Origin: Micromonospora craniellae
GTDB taxonomy: Bacteria > Actinomycetota > Actinomycetes > Mycobacteriales > Micromonosporaceae
NCBI RefSeq assembly: GCF_014764405.1
Contig: NZ_CP061725.1
Coordinates: 5,518,001 to 5,582,000 of the forward strand
DNA length: 64,000 nucleotides
Direction: 5' to 3'
Shown: piece by piece, positions 25,116 through 33,724 of the stretch
Layout of the letters: each line of letters opens with the position of its first letter
Position numbering within the stretch: position 1 is the first letter of the stretch
Position numbers and translations under genes: made by a program
Notes under the pieces: generated by a model
What the model was told of the DNA's origin: nothing
Seen by the model: only the letters and a program-made list of their open reading frames with translations
The model's database searches: none

Positions 25116-26633
25116 ATGACATGGATAAGCAGAGCACGTCGGTCGTTGCTGGCCGGCCTGCTCGCGATGACCGTCGTCGGTGCGGCCGCCGCCTGCGGCG
25201 GTGGTTCCGGTGACGGCGACCAGGACCAGACGTTGCGGGTCGGGGTGCCGATCCGGATGCTCTCGGTCGACCCGCACGGCACCGCCATCTCCGACCGCAG
25301 CACCCTGACCCTGGCGCTGCACCTGTTCGACCCGCTGGTCGCCAGCGAGGGCGGCGAGATCACCGGCCGCCTGGCCGAGAGCTGGGAGAACGTCAACGAC
25401 ACCACCACCCGGTTCACCCTGCGCCAGGGTGTGACCTTCCACGACGGGTCGCCGCTGACCAGCGCTGACGTCAAGGCGTCACTGGACCGGCTCTTCGCGG
25501 CGAGCACCGCCCTCGCGCCGCTGTTCGCCACCATCGACGAGGTCAAGATCATCGACGAGCAGACCGTCGAGATCCTCACCAGCAGGGCCACCGGCTCACT
25601 GCTGACCAACCTCTCGATGGCGTACATCGGCAGCAAGGCCCAGATCGAGTCGGGCGAGATCGAGAGCCGCCCGGTCGGCACCGGCGCGTTCAAGCTGGAG
25701 GACTTCCGCTCCGGCGAGCGGGCACACATGGTCGCCAACGAGTCGTACTGGGACGGCGCGCCCAAGTACGAGCGGTTGGAGTTCCAGGAGATCTCCGAGG
25801 ACGCCGCCCGGCTCACCGCGCTGCGCACCGGTGAGATCGACGTGACGTACTCCCTGCCGCCGGACCAGCTCGACCAGGTACGCGGGTTCGACGAGGTCAC
25901 CGTCGAGAGCGGACCGAGCGCCACGTTCTACGTGATCTGGCTGAACAACGCGCGCAAGCCGTTGGACGACCCCAAGGTCCGGCAGGCGCTGTGGCACGCG
26001 GTCGACTTCTCCTCCATCCAGGAGAACCTCTTCGGTGAGAGCGCCGTGCTGGCCAAGGCGCCGGTGCCGCAGCCGGTGTTCGGCGCGGCGCAACTGCCCG
26101 GCTACACCTACGACCCGCAGCGGGCCCGGCAACTGCTGGCGGAGGCCGGCTACCCCAACGGCTTCAGCACCAGCATCCAGTGGAGCGCGAACTGCTGCGC
26201 CAACATCCGTCCGCTGGTCCAGTCGATCCTCAGCGCCTGGAAGGAGGTCGGTGTGACGGTGGAGATGCAGGAGAAGGAAGCCGGGCAGTGGCTTGACGAC
26301 CTGCTCGCCCTCGACTGGGACATGAACATTCAGGACGGCGTGGTGGTCACCCAGGACGCGGAGTTCGTGCTCGGACGGCTCTACACCTGCGCCGCCAAGC
26401 GACTCGGCTACTGCAACGAGGAGTACGACCGGGTGATCGCCGACGCCTCCGAGGAACTGGACCCGCAGGAGCGGCAACGCAAGCTCCAGCGGGCGCAGGA
26501 GATCCTCTGGGCCGACGCGCCGGGTGCCTGGCCGTTCGAACTGACCGCCTCGGCCGCCTGGCGGGACCGGGTCAGCGGCTTCGGTCCGCCGCCGACCAAC
26601 GTGCCCGACTTCCGTGGTGTCTCGCTGAACTGA
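25116..26633 (+). CDS. ABC transporter substrate-binding lipoprotein (DppA/SBP_bac_5 family)
   Basis: 505 aa from ATG 25116 with GGAGG five bases upstream; an ATG at 25104 is too early relative to that site. The signal peptide ends in a lipobox (VGAAAAC, Cys about 28), so it is membrane-anchored outside the cell. The SBP_bac_5 domain covers most of the rest: LRVGVPIRMLSVDPHG, FTLRQGVTFHDGSPLTSADVKASLDRL, IGSKAQIESG, GTGAFKLEDF and the aromatic ligand-pocket region. Binding specificity cannot be deduced. Confidence 0.93.
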   Translation: MTWISRARRSLLAGLLAMTVVGAAAACGGGSGDGDQDQTLRVGVPIRMLSVDPHGTAISDRSTLTLALHLFDPLVASEGGEITGRLAESWENVNDTTTRFTLRQGVTFHDGSPLTSADVKASLDRLFAASTALAPLFATIDEVKIIDEQTVEILTSRATGSLLTNLSMAYIGSKAQIESGEIESRPVGTGAFKLEDFRSGERAHMVANESYWDGAPKYERLEFQEISEDAARLTALRTGEIDVTYSLPPDQLDQVRGFDEVTVESGPSATFYVIWLNNARKPLDDPKVRQALWHAVDFSSIQENLFGESAVLAKAPVPQPVFGAAQLPGYTYDPQRARQLLAEAGYPNGFSTSIQWSANCCANIRPLVQSILSAWKEVGVTVEMQEKEAGQWLDDLLALDWDMNIQDGVVVTQDAEFVLGRLYTCAAKRLGYCNEEYDRVIADASEELDPQERQRKLQRAQEILWADAPGAWPFELTASAAWRDRVSGFGPPPTNVPDFRGVSLN

Positions 26634-26672
26634 CCGCACCGGTCGGGTGCACCGGCCGACGAGGAGGACCTG

Positions 26673-27665
26673 ATGTCCCTGCTGTCCCTGCATGACGTCG
26701 TCGTCGAGTTCGACTCCCGGGTGGGTCCGGTGCGGGCTTTGGACGGGGTCAGCCTGGACGTCGCCGAGGGGGAGACCCTCGCCCTGCTGGGCGAGTCCGG
26801 CAGCGGCAAGAGCGTCACCGCGCAGGCCATCCTCGGCCTGCTGCCCCGGCCCGCCGGCCGGATCGCCGCGGGCCGGATCACCTTCGACGGTACGGAGTTG
26901 ACCACGGCCTCGGCCCGGCGGATGCGTGCCGTACGCGGTGGCGAGATCAGCATGGTCTTCCAGGATCCGCTCTCCTCGCTCAACCCGGTGCACCCGATCG
27001 GTCGGCAGATCGGCGAGACGCTGCGGGTGCACCGGGGCCTGTCCAAGGCCAAGGCCCGCGCGGAGGCGCTCGATCTGATGCGCCGGGTCGGTATCCCCGA
27101 CCCGGCGCGCCGGATCGACGACTACCCGCACCAGCTCTCCGGCGGGATGCGGCAACGCATCATGATCGCCATCGCGATCGCCCTGCGCCCACGCCTGATC
27201 ATCGCCGACGAGCCGACCACCGCGCTCGACGTCACCGTCCAGGCGCAGATCCTGCAACTGCTGTCCGAGCTGCAACGCGACTACCGGATGGCACTCATCC
27301 TGATCAGTCACGACCTCGGCGTGGTGGCCGCGCACGCCAGCCGCATCGCGGTCATGTACGCCGGGCGCATCGTCGAGACCGGCCCGCTGCGCCAGGTGTA
27401 CGAGAACCCGGCCCACCCGTACACCCGCAGCCTGCTCCAGTCGGTGCCGACGCTCACCGCGCCCACCGCACGGCTCACCCCGATCCCGGGTACACCGCCG
27501 TCGCCGGAGGCCCTGCCACCCGGCTGCCCGTTCCACCCCCGGTGCGCGTGGCGGGTCGACCTGTGCGCGGAGCAGCGGCCCACGCTGGAGCTGCTCCCCA
27601 CCGCCGACGGCCCGGGACGCGCTGCGGCCTGCCACCGTTCCGAGGAGGTACGCGACGATGCCTGA
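26673..27665 (+). CDS. ABC transporter ATP-binding protein (DppD-like)
   Basis: 330 aa from ATG 26673 behind GAGGAGG. Complete ABC ATPase: Walker A GESGSGKS, Q-loop MVFQDPLSSLNPVHPIG, signature QLSGGMRQRIMIA, Walker B RLIIADEPTTALD and switch His in ISHDLG. The C-terminal oligopeptide-transporter extension contains four cysteines (GCPFHPRCAW, LCAEQ, AACHR), which bind an iron-sulfur cluster in studied DppD-type proteins. The 3' end overlaps the next ATPase gene by eight bases. Confidence 0.94.
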   Translation: MSLLSLHDVVVEFDSRVGPVRALDGVSLDVAEGETLALLGESGSGKSVTAQAILGLLPRPAGRIAAGRITFDGTELTTASARRMRAVRGGEISMVFQDPLSSLNPVHPIGRQIGETLRVHRGLSKAKARAEALDLMRRVGIPDPARRIDDYPHQLSGGMRQRIMIAIAIALRPRLIIADEPTTALDVTVQAQILQLLSELQRDYRMALILISHDLGVVAAHASRIAVMYAGRIVETGPLRQVYENPAHPYTRSLLQSVPTLTAPTARLTPIPGTPPSPEALPPGCPFHPRCAWRVDLCAEQRPTLELLPTADGPGRAAACHRSEEVRDDA

Positions 27666-28656
27666 GCCCACCCCGGCCCTGCTGGAGGTCGAGGACCTCC
27701 GGGTGCACTACCCGATCCGGTCCAGCGTGCTGCGCCGGACGGTCGGTCACGTCCGCGCCGTCGACGGCGTCTCCTTCCGGATCGGGGCCGGCGAGACCCT
27801 GGCGCTGGTCGGCGAGTCGGGCTGCGGGAAGACCTCCACCGCCCGCGCCCTGATCGGTTTGGAACGCGCCACCGGAGGCACCATCCGTTTCGACGGCAGG
27901 AACCTGACCCGCCTGAGCGCGGCCGAGCGTCGACAACTCACCCGCCGGGTGCAGTACGTCTTCCAGGACCCGTACGCCTCGCTGAACCCCCGGCTCACCG
28001 TCCGGGAGATCCTCCGCGAGGGCTGGCTGATCCACCGTGACCTGGTGCCGCGCCGCGAGCAGGCCGACGAGGTGGTCCGGTTGCTGGAACAGGTGGGGCT
28101 GACCGCCGCGCACGCCGACCGGTACCCGCACCAGTTCTCCGGCGGGCAGCGGCAACGCATCGGGATCGCCCGGGCGCTGTCGATGCGGCCCGCCCTGATC
28201 ATCTGTGACGAGCCGGTCTCCGCGTTGGACGTGTCGATCCAGGCGCAGATCCTCAACCTGCTCGCCGACCTGCGCGCCGAGATGGGACTGTCCTACCTGT
28301 TCATCTCGCACGACCTGCACGTGGTACGCCACGTCAGCGACCAGGTCGCGGTGATGTACCTCGGCACCGTCGTCGAGCAGGGGCCGACGCGGGAGGTCTT
28401 CGAGTCGCCGACCCACCCGTACACCCAGGCGCTGCTCTCCGCGGCGCCCGACCCGTTCCCGTGGCGGCAGCAGGGTCCGGAGCCGATCGTGCTCGCCGGT
28501 GACCTGCCCTCCCCGGCGGACCCGCCCTCCGGCTGCCCGTTCCGCACCCGCTGCTGGCTGGCCCGACCGGAGTGCGCTGAGCACCGGCCGCCGCTGGTGG
28601 GGGAGCGACACCGGTGGGCCTGTCCGGTCGTGTCCGCTCCGGCGGTCTCCCGGTGA
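27658..28656 (+). CDS. ABC transporter ATP-binding protein (DppF-like)
   Basis: 332 aa, overlapping the DppD-like gene. Walker A GESGCGKT, Q-loop YVFQDPYASLNPRLTVREI, signature QFSGGQRQRIGIA, Walker B ALIICDEPVSALD and ISHDLHVV are present, with the C-terminal cysteine-rich extension GCPFRTRCWLARPEC. It pairs with the DppD-like ATPase. The importer (two permeases, binding protein, two ATPases) is therefore complete and should work on its own. Confidence 0.94.
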   Translation: MPEPTPALLEVEDLRVHYPIRSSVLRRTVGHVRAVDGVSFRIGAGETLALVGESGCGKTSTARALIGLERATGGTIRFDGRNLTRLSAAERRQLTRRVQYVFQDPYASLNPRLTVREILREGWLIHRDLVPRREQADEVVRLLEQVGLTAAHADRYPHQFSGGQRQRIGIARALSMRPALIICDEPVSALDVSIQAQILNLLADLRAEMGLSYLFISHDLHVVRHVSDQVAVMYLGTVVEQGPTREVFESPTHPYTQALLSAAPDPFPWRQQGPEPIVLAGDLPSPADPPSGCPFRTRCWLARPECAEHRPPLVGERHRWACPVVSAPAVSR

Positions 28657-29492
28657 GCAGGCGGGTCCTGGTCACCGGCGCGGCCGGGGCGATCGGCGGC
28701 GAACTGGTCGCCGCCTTCCTGGCCCGAGGCTGGCGGGTCGCCGGGCTGGATCGGCGACCGCCCGAGCCCTCGACCACCGCCGGACCGGCCCGGCGGCGAC
28801 CCGAGCATCCGGGCGCTGCGGCGCTGGACACTCCGCCCACCGCCGGGCTGACCTGGCTGTCCGCCGACGTGACCGACGCGTCGGCCGTCGAGGCCGCCGT
28901 CGACCGGCTCCGCGCCGACTGGGGCGGGCTCGACGTCCTGGTCAACAACGCCGCCGTCGGCCCGCCCCGGGCGCCGGTGGGCCGGGAGACGGCAGCGCAC
29001 CTGCGCAGCGTGTTGGAGGTGAACCTCGTCGCCCCGCTCGCGCTGGTCCAGGCCACGCTGCCCCTGCTCACCGCCGGGGACGCCCCCGCCGTCGTGCAGC
29101 TCTCCTCGATCGGCGGCTCCCGGGCGTTCCGGGGCAACGCGGCCTACGTGGCCAGCAAGGGCGGCATCGAGGCGATGACCCGCGCCCTGGCGCTGGACCT
29201 GGCCGGACGCGGTATCCGGGTCAACGCGGTCGCCCCCGCGATGGTGCGTACCCCGGGTTGGGACGACGCCGGACCGAATGAGGTCGCCCGGCGTACCGGT
29301 CTCGTCCCCCTCGGCCGTGCGGGCACCCTCGCGGAGGTCGCCGCCGCGGTGAGCTTCCTCGCCGGGTCGGAGTCCGGCTACATCACCGGGGTGGTGCTGC
29401 CGGTCGACGGCGGCCTGGGCGCCCAGGCGTACAGCCCGGTGGAGGAACCCGGAGTCGCCGCCACCCTCGACCCGTCCACCGGGGACGACTGA
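28653..29492 (+). CDS. Short-chain dehydrogenase/reductase
   Basis: 279 aa from a GTG at 28653 that overlaps the stop of the ATPase gene (GTGA). Rossmann motif VTGAAGAIGG, NNA motif VNNAAVGPP, catalytic Ser in LSSIGGS and Tyr-x3-Lys in AAYVASKGG. A Pro/Arg-rich insertion of about 30 residues (roughly 32-62) separates beta-2 from the DVTD motif, which is unusual for the family. It presumably oxidises a hydroxyl group of the imported substrate or an intermediate. Confidence 0.9.
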   Translation: MSRRVLVTGAAGAIGGELVAAFLARGWRVAGLDRRPPEPSTTAGPARRRPEHPGAAALDTPPTAGLTWLSADVTDASAVEAAVDRLRADWGGLDVLVNNAAVGPPRAPVGRETAAHLRSVLEVNLVAPLALVQATLPLLTAGDAPAVVQLSSIGGSRAFRGNAAYVASKGGIEAMTRALALDLAGRGIRVNAVAPAMVRTPGWDDAGPNEVARRTGLVPLGRAGTLAEVAAAVSFLAGSESGYITGVVLPVDGGLGAQAYSPVEEPGVAATLDPSTGDD

Positions 29493-30307
29493 TGCGGATC
29501 GCCACGCTGGCCCGGATGCTGCCGCACCCGGAGGCGGTCTGCGTCGGCGCGGACGGGCACCTCTACGCCGGACTCGCCCTGGGCAGCCCGCAGGGGCGTG
29601 GTCCGATCGTCCGGATCGACCCCGGCGACGGCTCCGCGCAGTGGTTCACCGACACCGGCGGACGCATCCTCGGGCTCGCCCGCGCCGGAGACGGCCTCGT
29701 CGGGTGCGACGTGGCCCGGGCGGAACTGGTCCGGATCTCCTCCGACGGCACGGTCACCGCCCGCACCGGCACCGCCGACGGTCGACGTCTGCTCCGCCCG
29801 AACGGCTGCGTCGTGGACGCCGCCGGAGGTGTCTGGTTCACCGACTCCGGCACCGCCACGGCCGGCGAGCCGACCGGGTCGGTCTGCTACGCGGCCCCGG
29901 GACAGACCCGGACGTGCCGGGTCACCGCCGCCGGCCTGGTCTATCCCAACGGCATCGGGATCAGCCCGGACGGCAGCACCCTGTACGTCTCCCTGACCCG
30001 GGACAACACGCTGCTCGCCTTCGACGTGGTGGCTCCCGGTCGACTCTCCGGCCGCCGCACGGTGGCCACCGGCGGCGCGCTGGCCGACGGGCCGGACGGG
30101 CTCACCGTCGCCCCCGACGGGACCTGCTACCTGGCCGTCACCCGGGGCTCCCGGGTCGTCCGGATCACCCCCGACGGCCGGGTCGACACCGTGATCGAGG
30201 CACCCGACCTGCTGCGGATGCCGTCCCACGCGGCGCTGCACGGTGATCGGCTGCTGGTGCCTTCGCTGTTCGGCGACACCGTCACCGCCATCGACCTGGA
30301 CGCATAA
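29492..30307 (+). CDS. SMP-30/gluconolactonase-like beta-propeller protein
   Basis: 271 aa; its ATG overlaps the preceding TGA by one base. Six-bladed propeller of the SGL/SMP-30 family: C-V-x-A-x-G-G-V-W-F-T-D-S-G and YPNGIGISPDGSTLYVSLTRDN are the calcium-site Asn/Asp motifs, followed by DGPDGLTVAPDGTCYLAV. Members hydrolyse sugar lactones; an adjacent dehydrogenase that makes a lactone fits this role. It is the last gene of the rightward arm, so the arm encodes oxidation to a lactone and hydrolysis as well as uptake. Confidence 0.88.
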   Translation: MRIATLARMLPHPEAVCVGADGHLYAGLALGSPQGRGPIVRIDPGDGSAQWFTDTGGRILGLARAGDGLVGCDVARAELVRISSDGTVTARTGTADGRRLLRPNGCVVDAAGGVWFTDSGTATAGEPTGSVCYAAPGQTRTCRVTAAGLVYPNGIGISPDGSTLYVSLTRDNTLLAFDVVAPGRLSGRRTVATGGALADGPDGLTVAPDGTCYLAVTRGSRVVRITPDGRVDTVIEAPDLLRMPSHAALHGDRLLVPSLFGDTVTAIDLDA

Positions 30308-30348
30308 CGCGTCACGGCAGCCGGGTTGCATGGCGGGCTGGCGCTGGC

Positions 30349-30537
30349 TCAGTGGCGCTTGGCGGAGGCGACGAACGACCGCCAGGCGGCGGGGTCGAAG
30401 GCGAGTACCGGACCGGTGAGGTCCTTGCTGTCGCGCACGGCGACCACACCGGTCAGGTTGTCGGCGACCTCGACGCATTCGCCGCTGCTGGTGCCGCTGC
30501 GGGTGGACTTCCGCCAACGTGCGTTACTGAGGTCCAT
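30349..30537 (-). CDS. DUF397 domain protein
   Basis: 62 aa from ATG 30537; a TTG four codons upstream is less likely. DUF397 signature: ARWRKSTRSGTSSGECVEVADN, GVVAVRDSKDLTGPVLAFDPAAWRSFV. These small proteins are encoded next to XRE-DUF5753 regulators in actinobacteria and are thought to act with them, some pairs behaving like regulatory or antitoxin-like modules. Here the partner regulator immediately upstream is a pseudogene, so this copy is an orphan. Its start overlaps the remains of that gene. Confidence 0.88.
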   Translation of the reverse strand: MDLSNARWRKSTRSGTSSGECVEVADNLTGVVAVRDSKDLTGPVLAFDPAAWRSFVASAKRH

Positions 30538-30933
30538 GCTGGCTCTCAACTTCCTTGATCAGGGCGACCGAGAGGGTTCTGGGAAGGGCGACGCCCCTTA
30601 CGCATTCCCATTTGGCCAGAAGTGTAGTTACTCGCTCCTCGGTGCCGGCCGCCTCGCCGCCGAGGTGGTTCTCCAGGTGCCGTCCCGTAGCCGGGCCAGG
30701 GACAACGGCCCGTCCAGCCCGACGTGCAGACCGGCGCTCGCGGGAATGACGTGGATGTCGACGAATGACAAGTCCGCCATCCGCAGCAGATGGGCGAGCT
30801 GCTCGGCCATGATGGCGTCGGTGCGGCGGGCGTAGGGCAGGTCGACCGGGCGGGTGCCGGTCTCGACAGCCGACACGGTGGAGGCCGAATCATTCGTCCG
30901 CTTGCCGAACTCGTCCTGGTTCATGCCGGCCAA
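30525..30933 (-). pseudogene. XRE-family DUF5753 regulator, internal deletions and frameshift
   Basis: Pieces of one gene of about 280 aa are present. An HTH part (ALAGMNQDEFGKRTNDSASTVSAVETG) joins directly to the C-terminal LPYARRTDAIMAEQLAHLLRMADLSFVDIHVIPASAGLHVGLDGPLSLARLRDGTW. Roughly half of the DUF5753 domain is missing between them. A second small deletion near 30669 shifts the frame, after which ENHLGGEAAGTEERVTTLLAKWECVRG runs to a TAA near 30525, overlapping the DUF397 start. Only about 135 codons remain and the frame is broken, so it is not functional. Confidence 0.8.
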
Positions 30934-31001
30934 CGCCCGTCCCGCGCCCCCCCCGGGTACGCCGGTGTGGCCGGCGGTGACGGGTCCGGCAGAATCGGCG
31001 G

Positions 31002-31808
31002 GTGCCCGTCCACCTGATCACCGACCCGGACGACGAGCGGATCGGCGACTACCGTGCGCTGACCGACGTCGAGCTGCGGACCCGCTGGGAGCCACCGCAC
31101 GGCCTGTTCATCGCCGAGGGGGAGCTGGTGCTGCGCCGGGCGTTGCGTGCCGGGTACCCGGCACGGTCCTACCTGGTCGACGCCAAGCGGGTCGACCAAC
31201 TCGCCGACCTCGACACCGGTGACGCCCCGGTTTACGCCGCCAGCCAGGACGTGTTGCGCGAGGCCACCGGGTTCCACGTGCACCGGGGAGTCCTCGCCTC
31301 GTTCCGGCGCACGCCGCTGCCGAGCGCGGCCGAGGTGCTCGCCGCCGCCCGCCGGGTGGTGATCCTGGAGGACGTGAACAACCATACGAACCTGGGGGCT
31401 ATCTTTCGGGCGGTCGCCGCGCTCGGGGTGGACGCGGTGCTGCTCTCGCCGTCCTGCGCCGACCCGCTCTACCGGCGCAGCGTACGGGTGAGTATGGGCG
31501 AGGTCTTCGCCGTGCCGTACGCGAAGCTGGACCCCTGGCCGGCGGCGCTGGACGAGGTGCGGGCCGCCGGGTTCACCGTACTGGCGATGACCCCGGCCCC
31601 GGACGCGGTGCCGATCCAGCGGCTCACGCCCGCCCAGCGGGAGCGCGCCGCGCTGCTGCTCGGTGCCGAGGGGGCCGGGTTGACGGCGGCGGCGATGGCG
31701 GCCAGCGACGTACGGGTGGTGATCCCGATGCGGCGGGGCGTGGACTCGCTCAACGTCGCCGCCGCCACCGCCGTGGCCTGCTGGGAGCTGGGCCGCGACG
31801 ACGCCTGA
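31002..31808 (+). CDS. TrmH/SpoU-family RNA 2'-O-methyltransferase
   Basis: 268 aa from a GTG at 31002. It methylates ribose 2'-OH of tRNA or rRNA using SAM. An N-terminal substrate-binding domain (about 25-110, FIAEGELVLRRALRAGYPARSYLVD) is followed by a SPOUT knot with motif 1 NNHTNLGAIFRAVAALG, motif 2 LLLGAEGAGL and motif 3 VVIPMRRGVDSLNVAAATAVA. The target nucleotide is not predictable. It stands alone between the XRE remnant and the PucR gene. Confidence 0.92.
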   Translation: MPVHLITDPDDERIGDYRALTDVELRTRWEPPHGLFIAEGELVLRRALRAGYPARSYLVDAKRVDQLADLDTGDAPVYAASQDVLREATGFHVHRGVLASFRRTPLPSAAEVLAAARRVVILEDVNNHTNLGAIFRAVAALGVDAVLLSPSCADPLYRRSVRVSMGEVFAVPYAKLDPWPAALDEVRAAGFTVLAMTPAPDAVPIQRLTPAQRERAALLLGAEGAGLTAAAMAASDVRVVIPMRRGVDSLNVAAATAVACWELGRDDA

Positions 31809-31839
31809 CCGTCGAGGTTCGGGTCGACCTGCGGGTACC

Positions 31840-33600
31840 GTGTCGCTCGTGTTCCCTACCGTCCGTGAGGTTCTCGCGCTGGGCCCGGTCCGCCACGGTG
31901 CGCCGCGCCTGGTCGCCGGGGAGGCGGGGCTGGACCGGCCGGTGCGCTGGGTGCACGTGGCCGAGGTGCCGGACATCGCCACCCTGCTGCGGGGTGGTGA
32001 GTTGGTGCTGACCACCGGCATCGGGCTTCCCGGCGCGGACGCCGGGCTGCGGGCCTTCATCGGCGATCTGGCCGGCGTCGGCGTCTCCGGGCTGGTGGTG
32101 GAGTTGGGCCGCCGTTATCACACCGGCGTGCCCCGGGTGATGGCCGCCGCCGCCGAGCGGCACGGCATGCCGCTGGTGGAGTTGCGGCGGGCCACGCCGT
32201 TCGTCCGGGTCACCGAGGCGGTGCACGCGCTGATCGTGGACGCGCAGCTCACCGAGTTGCGAGCCACGGAGGAGATCCACCAGCGGTTCACCGAGCTGTC
32301 GGTGGAGGGGGCCGACCCCGGCGAGGTGGTCCGGCAGGTCGCCGAGCTGTCCGGCTGCCCGGTGGTGTTGGAGAATCTGTCCCGGCAGGTGCTCGCGTAC
32401 GACCCGGCGCGAGAGAACGCCGAGCTGCTGCTCGACGGGTGGGAGCAGCACTCGCGGCGGATCCAGCCGGCCGGACGCACGGTGTACGACCCTGACAGCG
32501 GCTGGCTGGTCACCACGGTCGGCGCGCGGGGCGAAGACTGGGGGCGGCTGCTGCTGCGCTGGCCGGGCGGGGGCGAGTGGAGCTCCGTGAGGGACGCGGT
32601 GACCGGCGCGGTCTCGCCGCCGACCCGGCTGACCATCCTGGTCGAGCGGGCCGCTTCGACGCTGGCGCTGGGCCGGTTGATCCGGCGGGACGCCGAGGGC
32701 CTGGAACGGCAGATCCACCGCACCCTGCTCACCGCGTTGCTGGACCGCTCCCGCCCAGTGGACGAGGTGGCCCTGCGAGCCCGAGGGCTCGGGCTGGTGC
32801 TGGAACGCCGGCACCTGGTCGGGGTGGTGGTCCGGCACCGGGCCGACGACCCGGAGAGCGGCCCCACCGGCACCGGCAACGGCGGTGACCCCGGCCCGGC
32901 CCGGCTGCGGGACCTGGCCGAGGCGGTCGGCCAGGCGGTGCGGGAGGCGAACCTGACCGGGCTGACCAGCGCCGTGGACGACCAGGCGGTGGGGACACTG
33001 CTGGCCCTGCCCGACCCGGCGGCGGAGGACCGGGCGCTGGCCTCGTTCGCCGCAGCACTGCGCCGAACCCGACCCGAGTCCCGACCTGCCGATGTGGCGT
33101 CGATCCGGGCGGCCGGAGGCGGGCGAGGGGTCGAGCCGGGCCGGGGGGCCGGAGGGCTCATCATCGCGGCCGGGGCGGGGGTGGGCAGCCTGCGGGAGGC
33201 GGGTCGGTCGCTGATCGAGGCCCGGCAGGTCGCCGAGGCCGCCCGCAACGACCGGCGGGACCTGCCGATCTTCCGGCTGCCGCACGTCGGGCTCGCCGGG
33301 CTGCTGCACCTGCTGCGCGACGAGCCGCGCCTGCAGACGTTCGTCGAGCGCGAGCTGGGTGCCTTGCTGGTGTACGACGCCCAGCACCCGCGGGAGCACC
33401 TGCTCGGCACCCTGCGGGCGTACCTTGAGCAGGGCCGAAACAAGTCGGCGGCGGCCAGCGCGGCGCACCTGTCCCGCCCGGCGTTCTACGAGCGGCTGGC
33501 CCGCATCGGCCGCATCCTCGACGTCGACCTCGACTCCGTGGACGCCTGCCTCTCCCTACACGTCGCCCTCCTGGCCCTAACCGCCATCCGCCCCTCCTGA
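31840..33600 (+). CDS. PucR-family transcriptional regulator
   Basis: 586 aa from a GTG at 31840 (a second GTG at 31849 is possible; no ribosome site decides). An N-terminal PucR domain (about 5-125: TVREVLALGPVRHGAPRLVAG, WVHVAEVPDIATLLRGGELVLTTG), a GAF/GGDEF-like middle (about 150-480) and a C-terminal HTH_30 (about 525-580: LRAYLEQGRNKSAAASAAHLSRPAFYERLARI). Members control purine/pyrimidine and amine catabolism. The nearest possible target in this window is the aminotransferase-mmsA operon about 4 kb away, which is only a suggestion. Confidence 0.92.
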   Translation: MSLVFPTVREVLALGPVRHGAPRLVAGEAGLDRPVRWVHVAEVPDIATLLRGGELVLTTGIGLPGADAGLRAFIGDLAGVGVSGLVVELGRRYHTGVPRVMAAAAERHGMPLVELRRATPFVRVTEAVHALIVDAQLTELRATEEIHQRFTELSVEGADPGEVVRQVAELSGCPVVLENLSRQVLAYDPARENAELLLDGWEQHSRRIQPAGRTVYDPDSGWLVTTVGARGEDWGRLLLRWPGGGEWSSVRDAVTGAVSPPTRLTILVERAASTLALGRLIRRDAEGLERQIHRTLLTALLDRSRPVDEVALRARGLGLVLERRHLVGVVVRHRADDPESGPTGTGNGGDPGPARLRDLAEAVGQAVREANLTGLTSAVDDQAVGTLLALPDPAAEDRALASFAAALRRTRPESRPADVASIRAAGGGRGVEPGRGAGGLIIAAGAGVGSLREAGRSLIEARQVAEAARNDRRDLPIFRLPHVGLAGLLHLLRDEPRLQTFVERELGALLVYDAQHPREHLLGTLRAYLEQGRNKSAAASAAHLSRPAFYERLARIGRILDVDLDSVDACLSLHVALLALTAIRPS

Positions 33601-33620
33601 CCGTCCACCCTCGCCCCGCC

Positions 33621-33688
33621 GATCATGGAGTCGTGGCGAGGACAAATGCTGTCAAGATGTCGATAACGACTGCCACAACTCCGTGATC
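33621..33688. terminator. Inverted repeat between convergent genes (GATCATGGAGT family)
   Basis: GATCATGGAGTCGTGG (33621-33636) pairs with CCACAACTCCGTGATC (33673-33688), 16 bp with two mismatches and a 36-nt spacer. It lies between the convergent pucR-like and murL genes and could end both transcripts. The same arm sequence occurs alone at 61011-61026, so it belongs to a dispersed repeat family. Confidence 0.6.
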
Positions 33689-33724
33689 GACGGGGAAAGT
33701 GGCGGGCGGCTCGGCTGACGCCCG

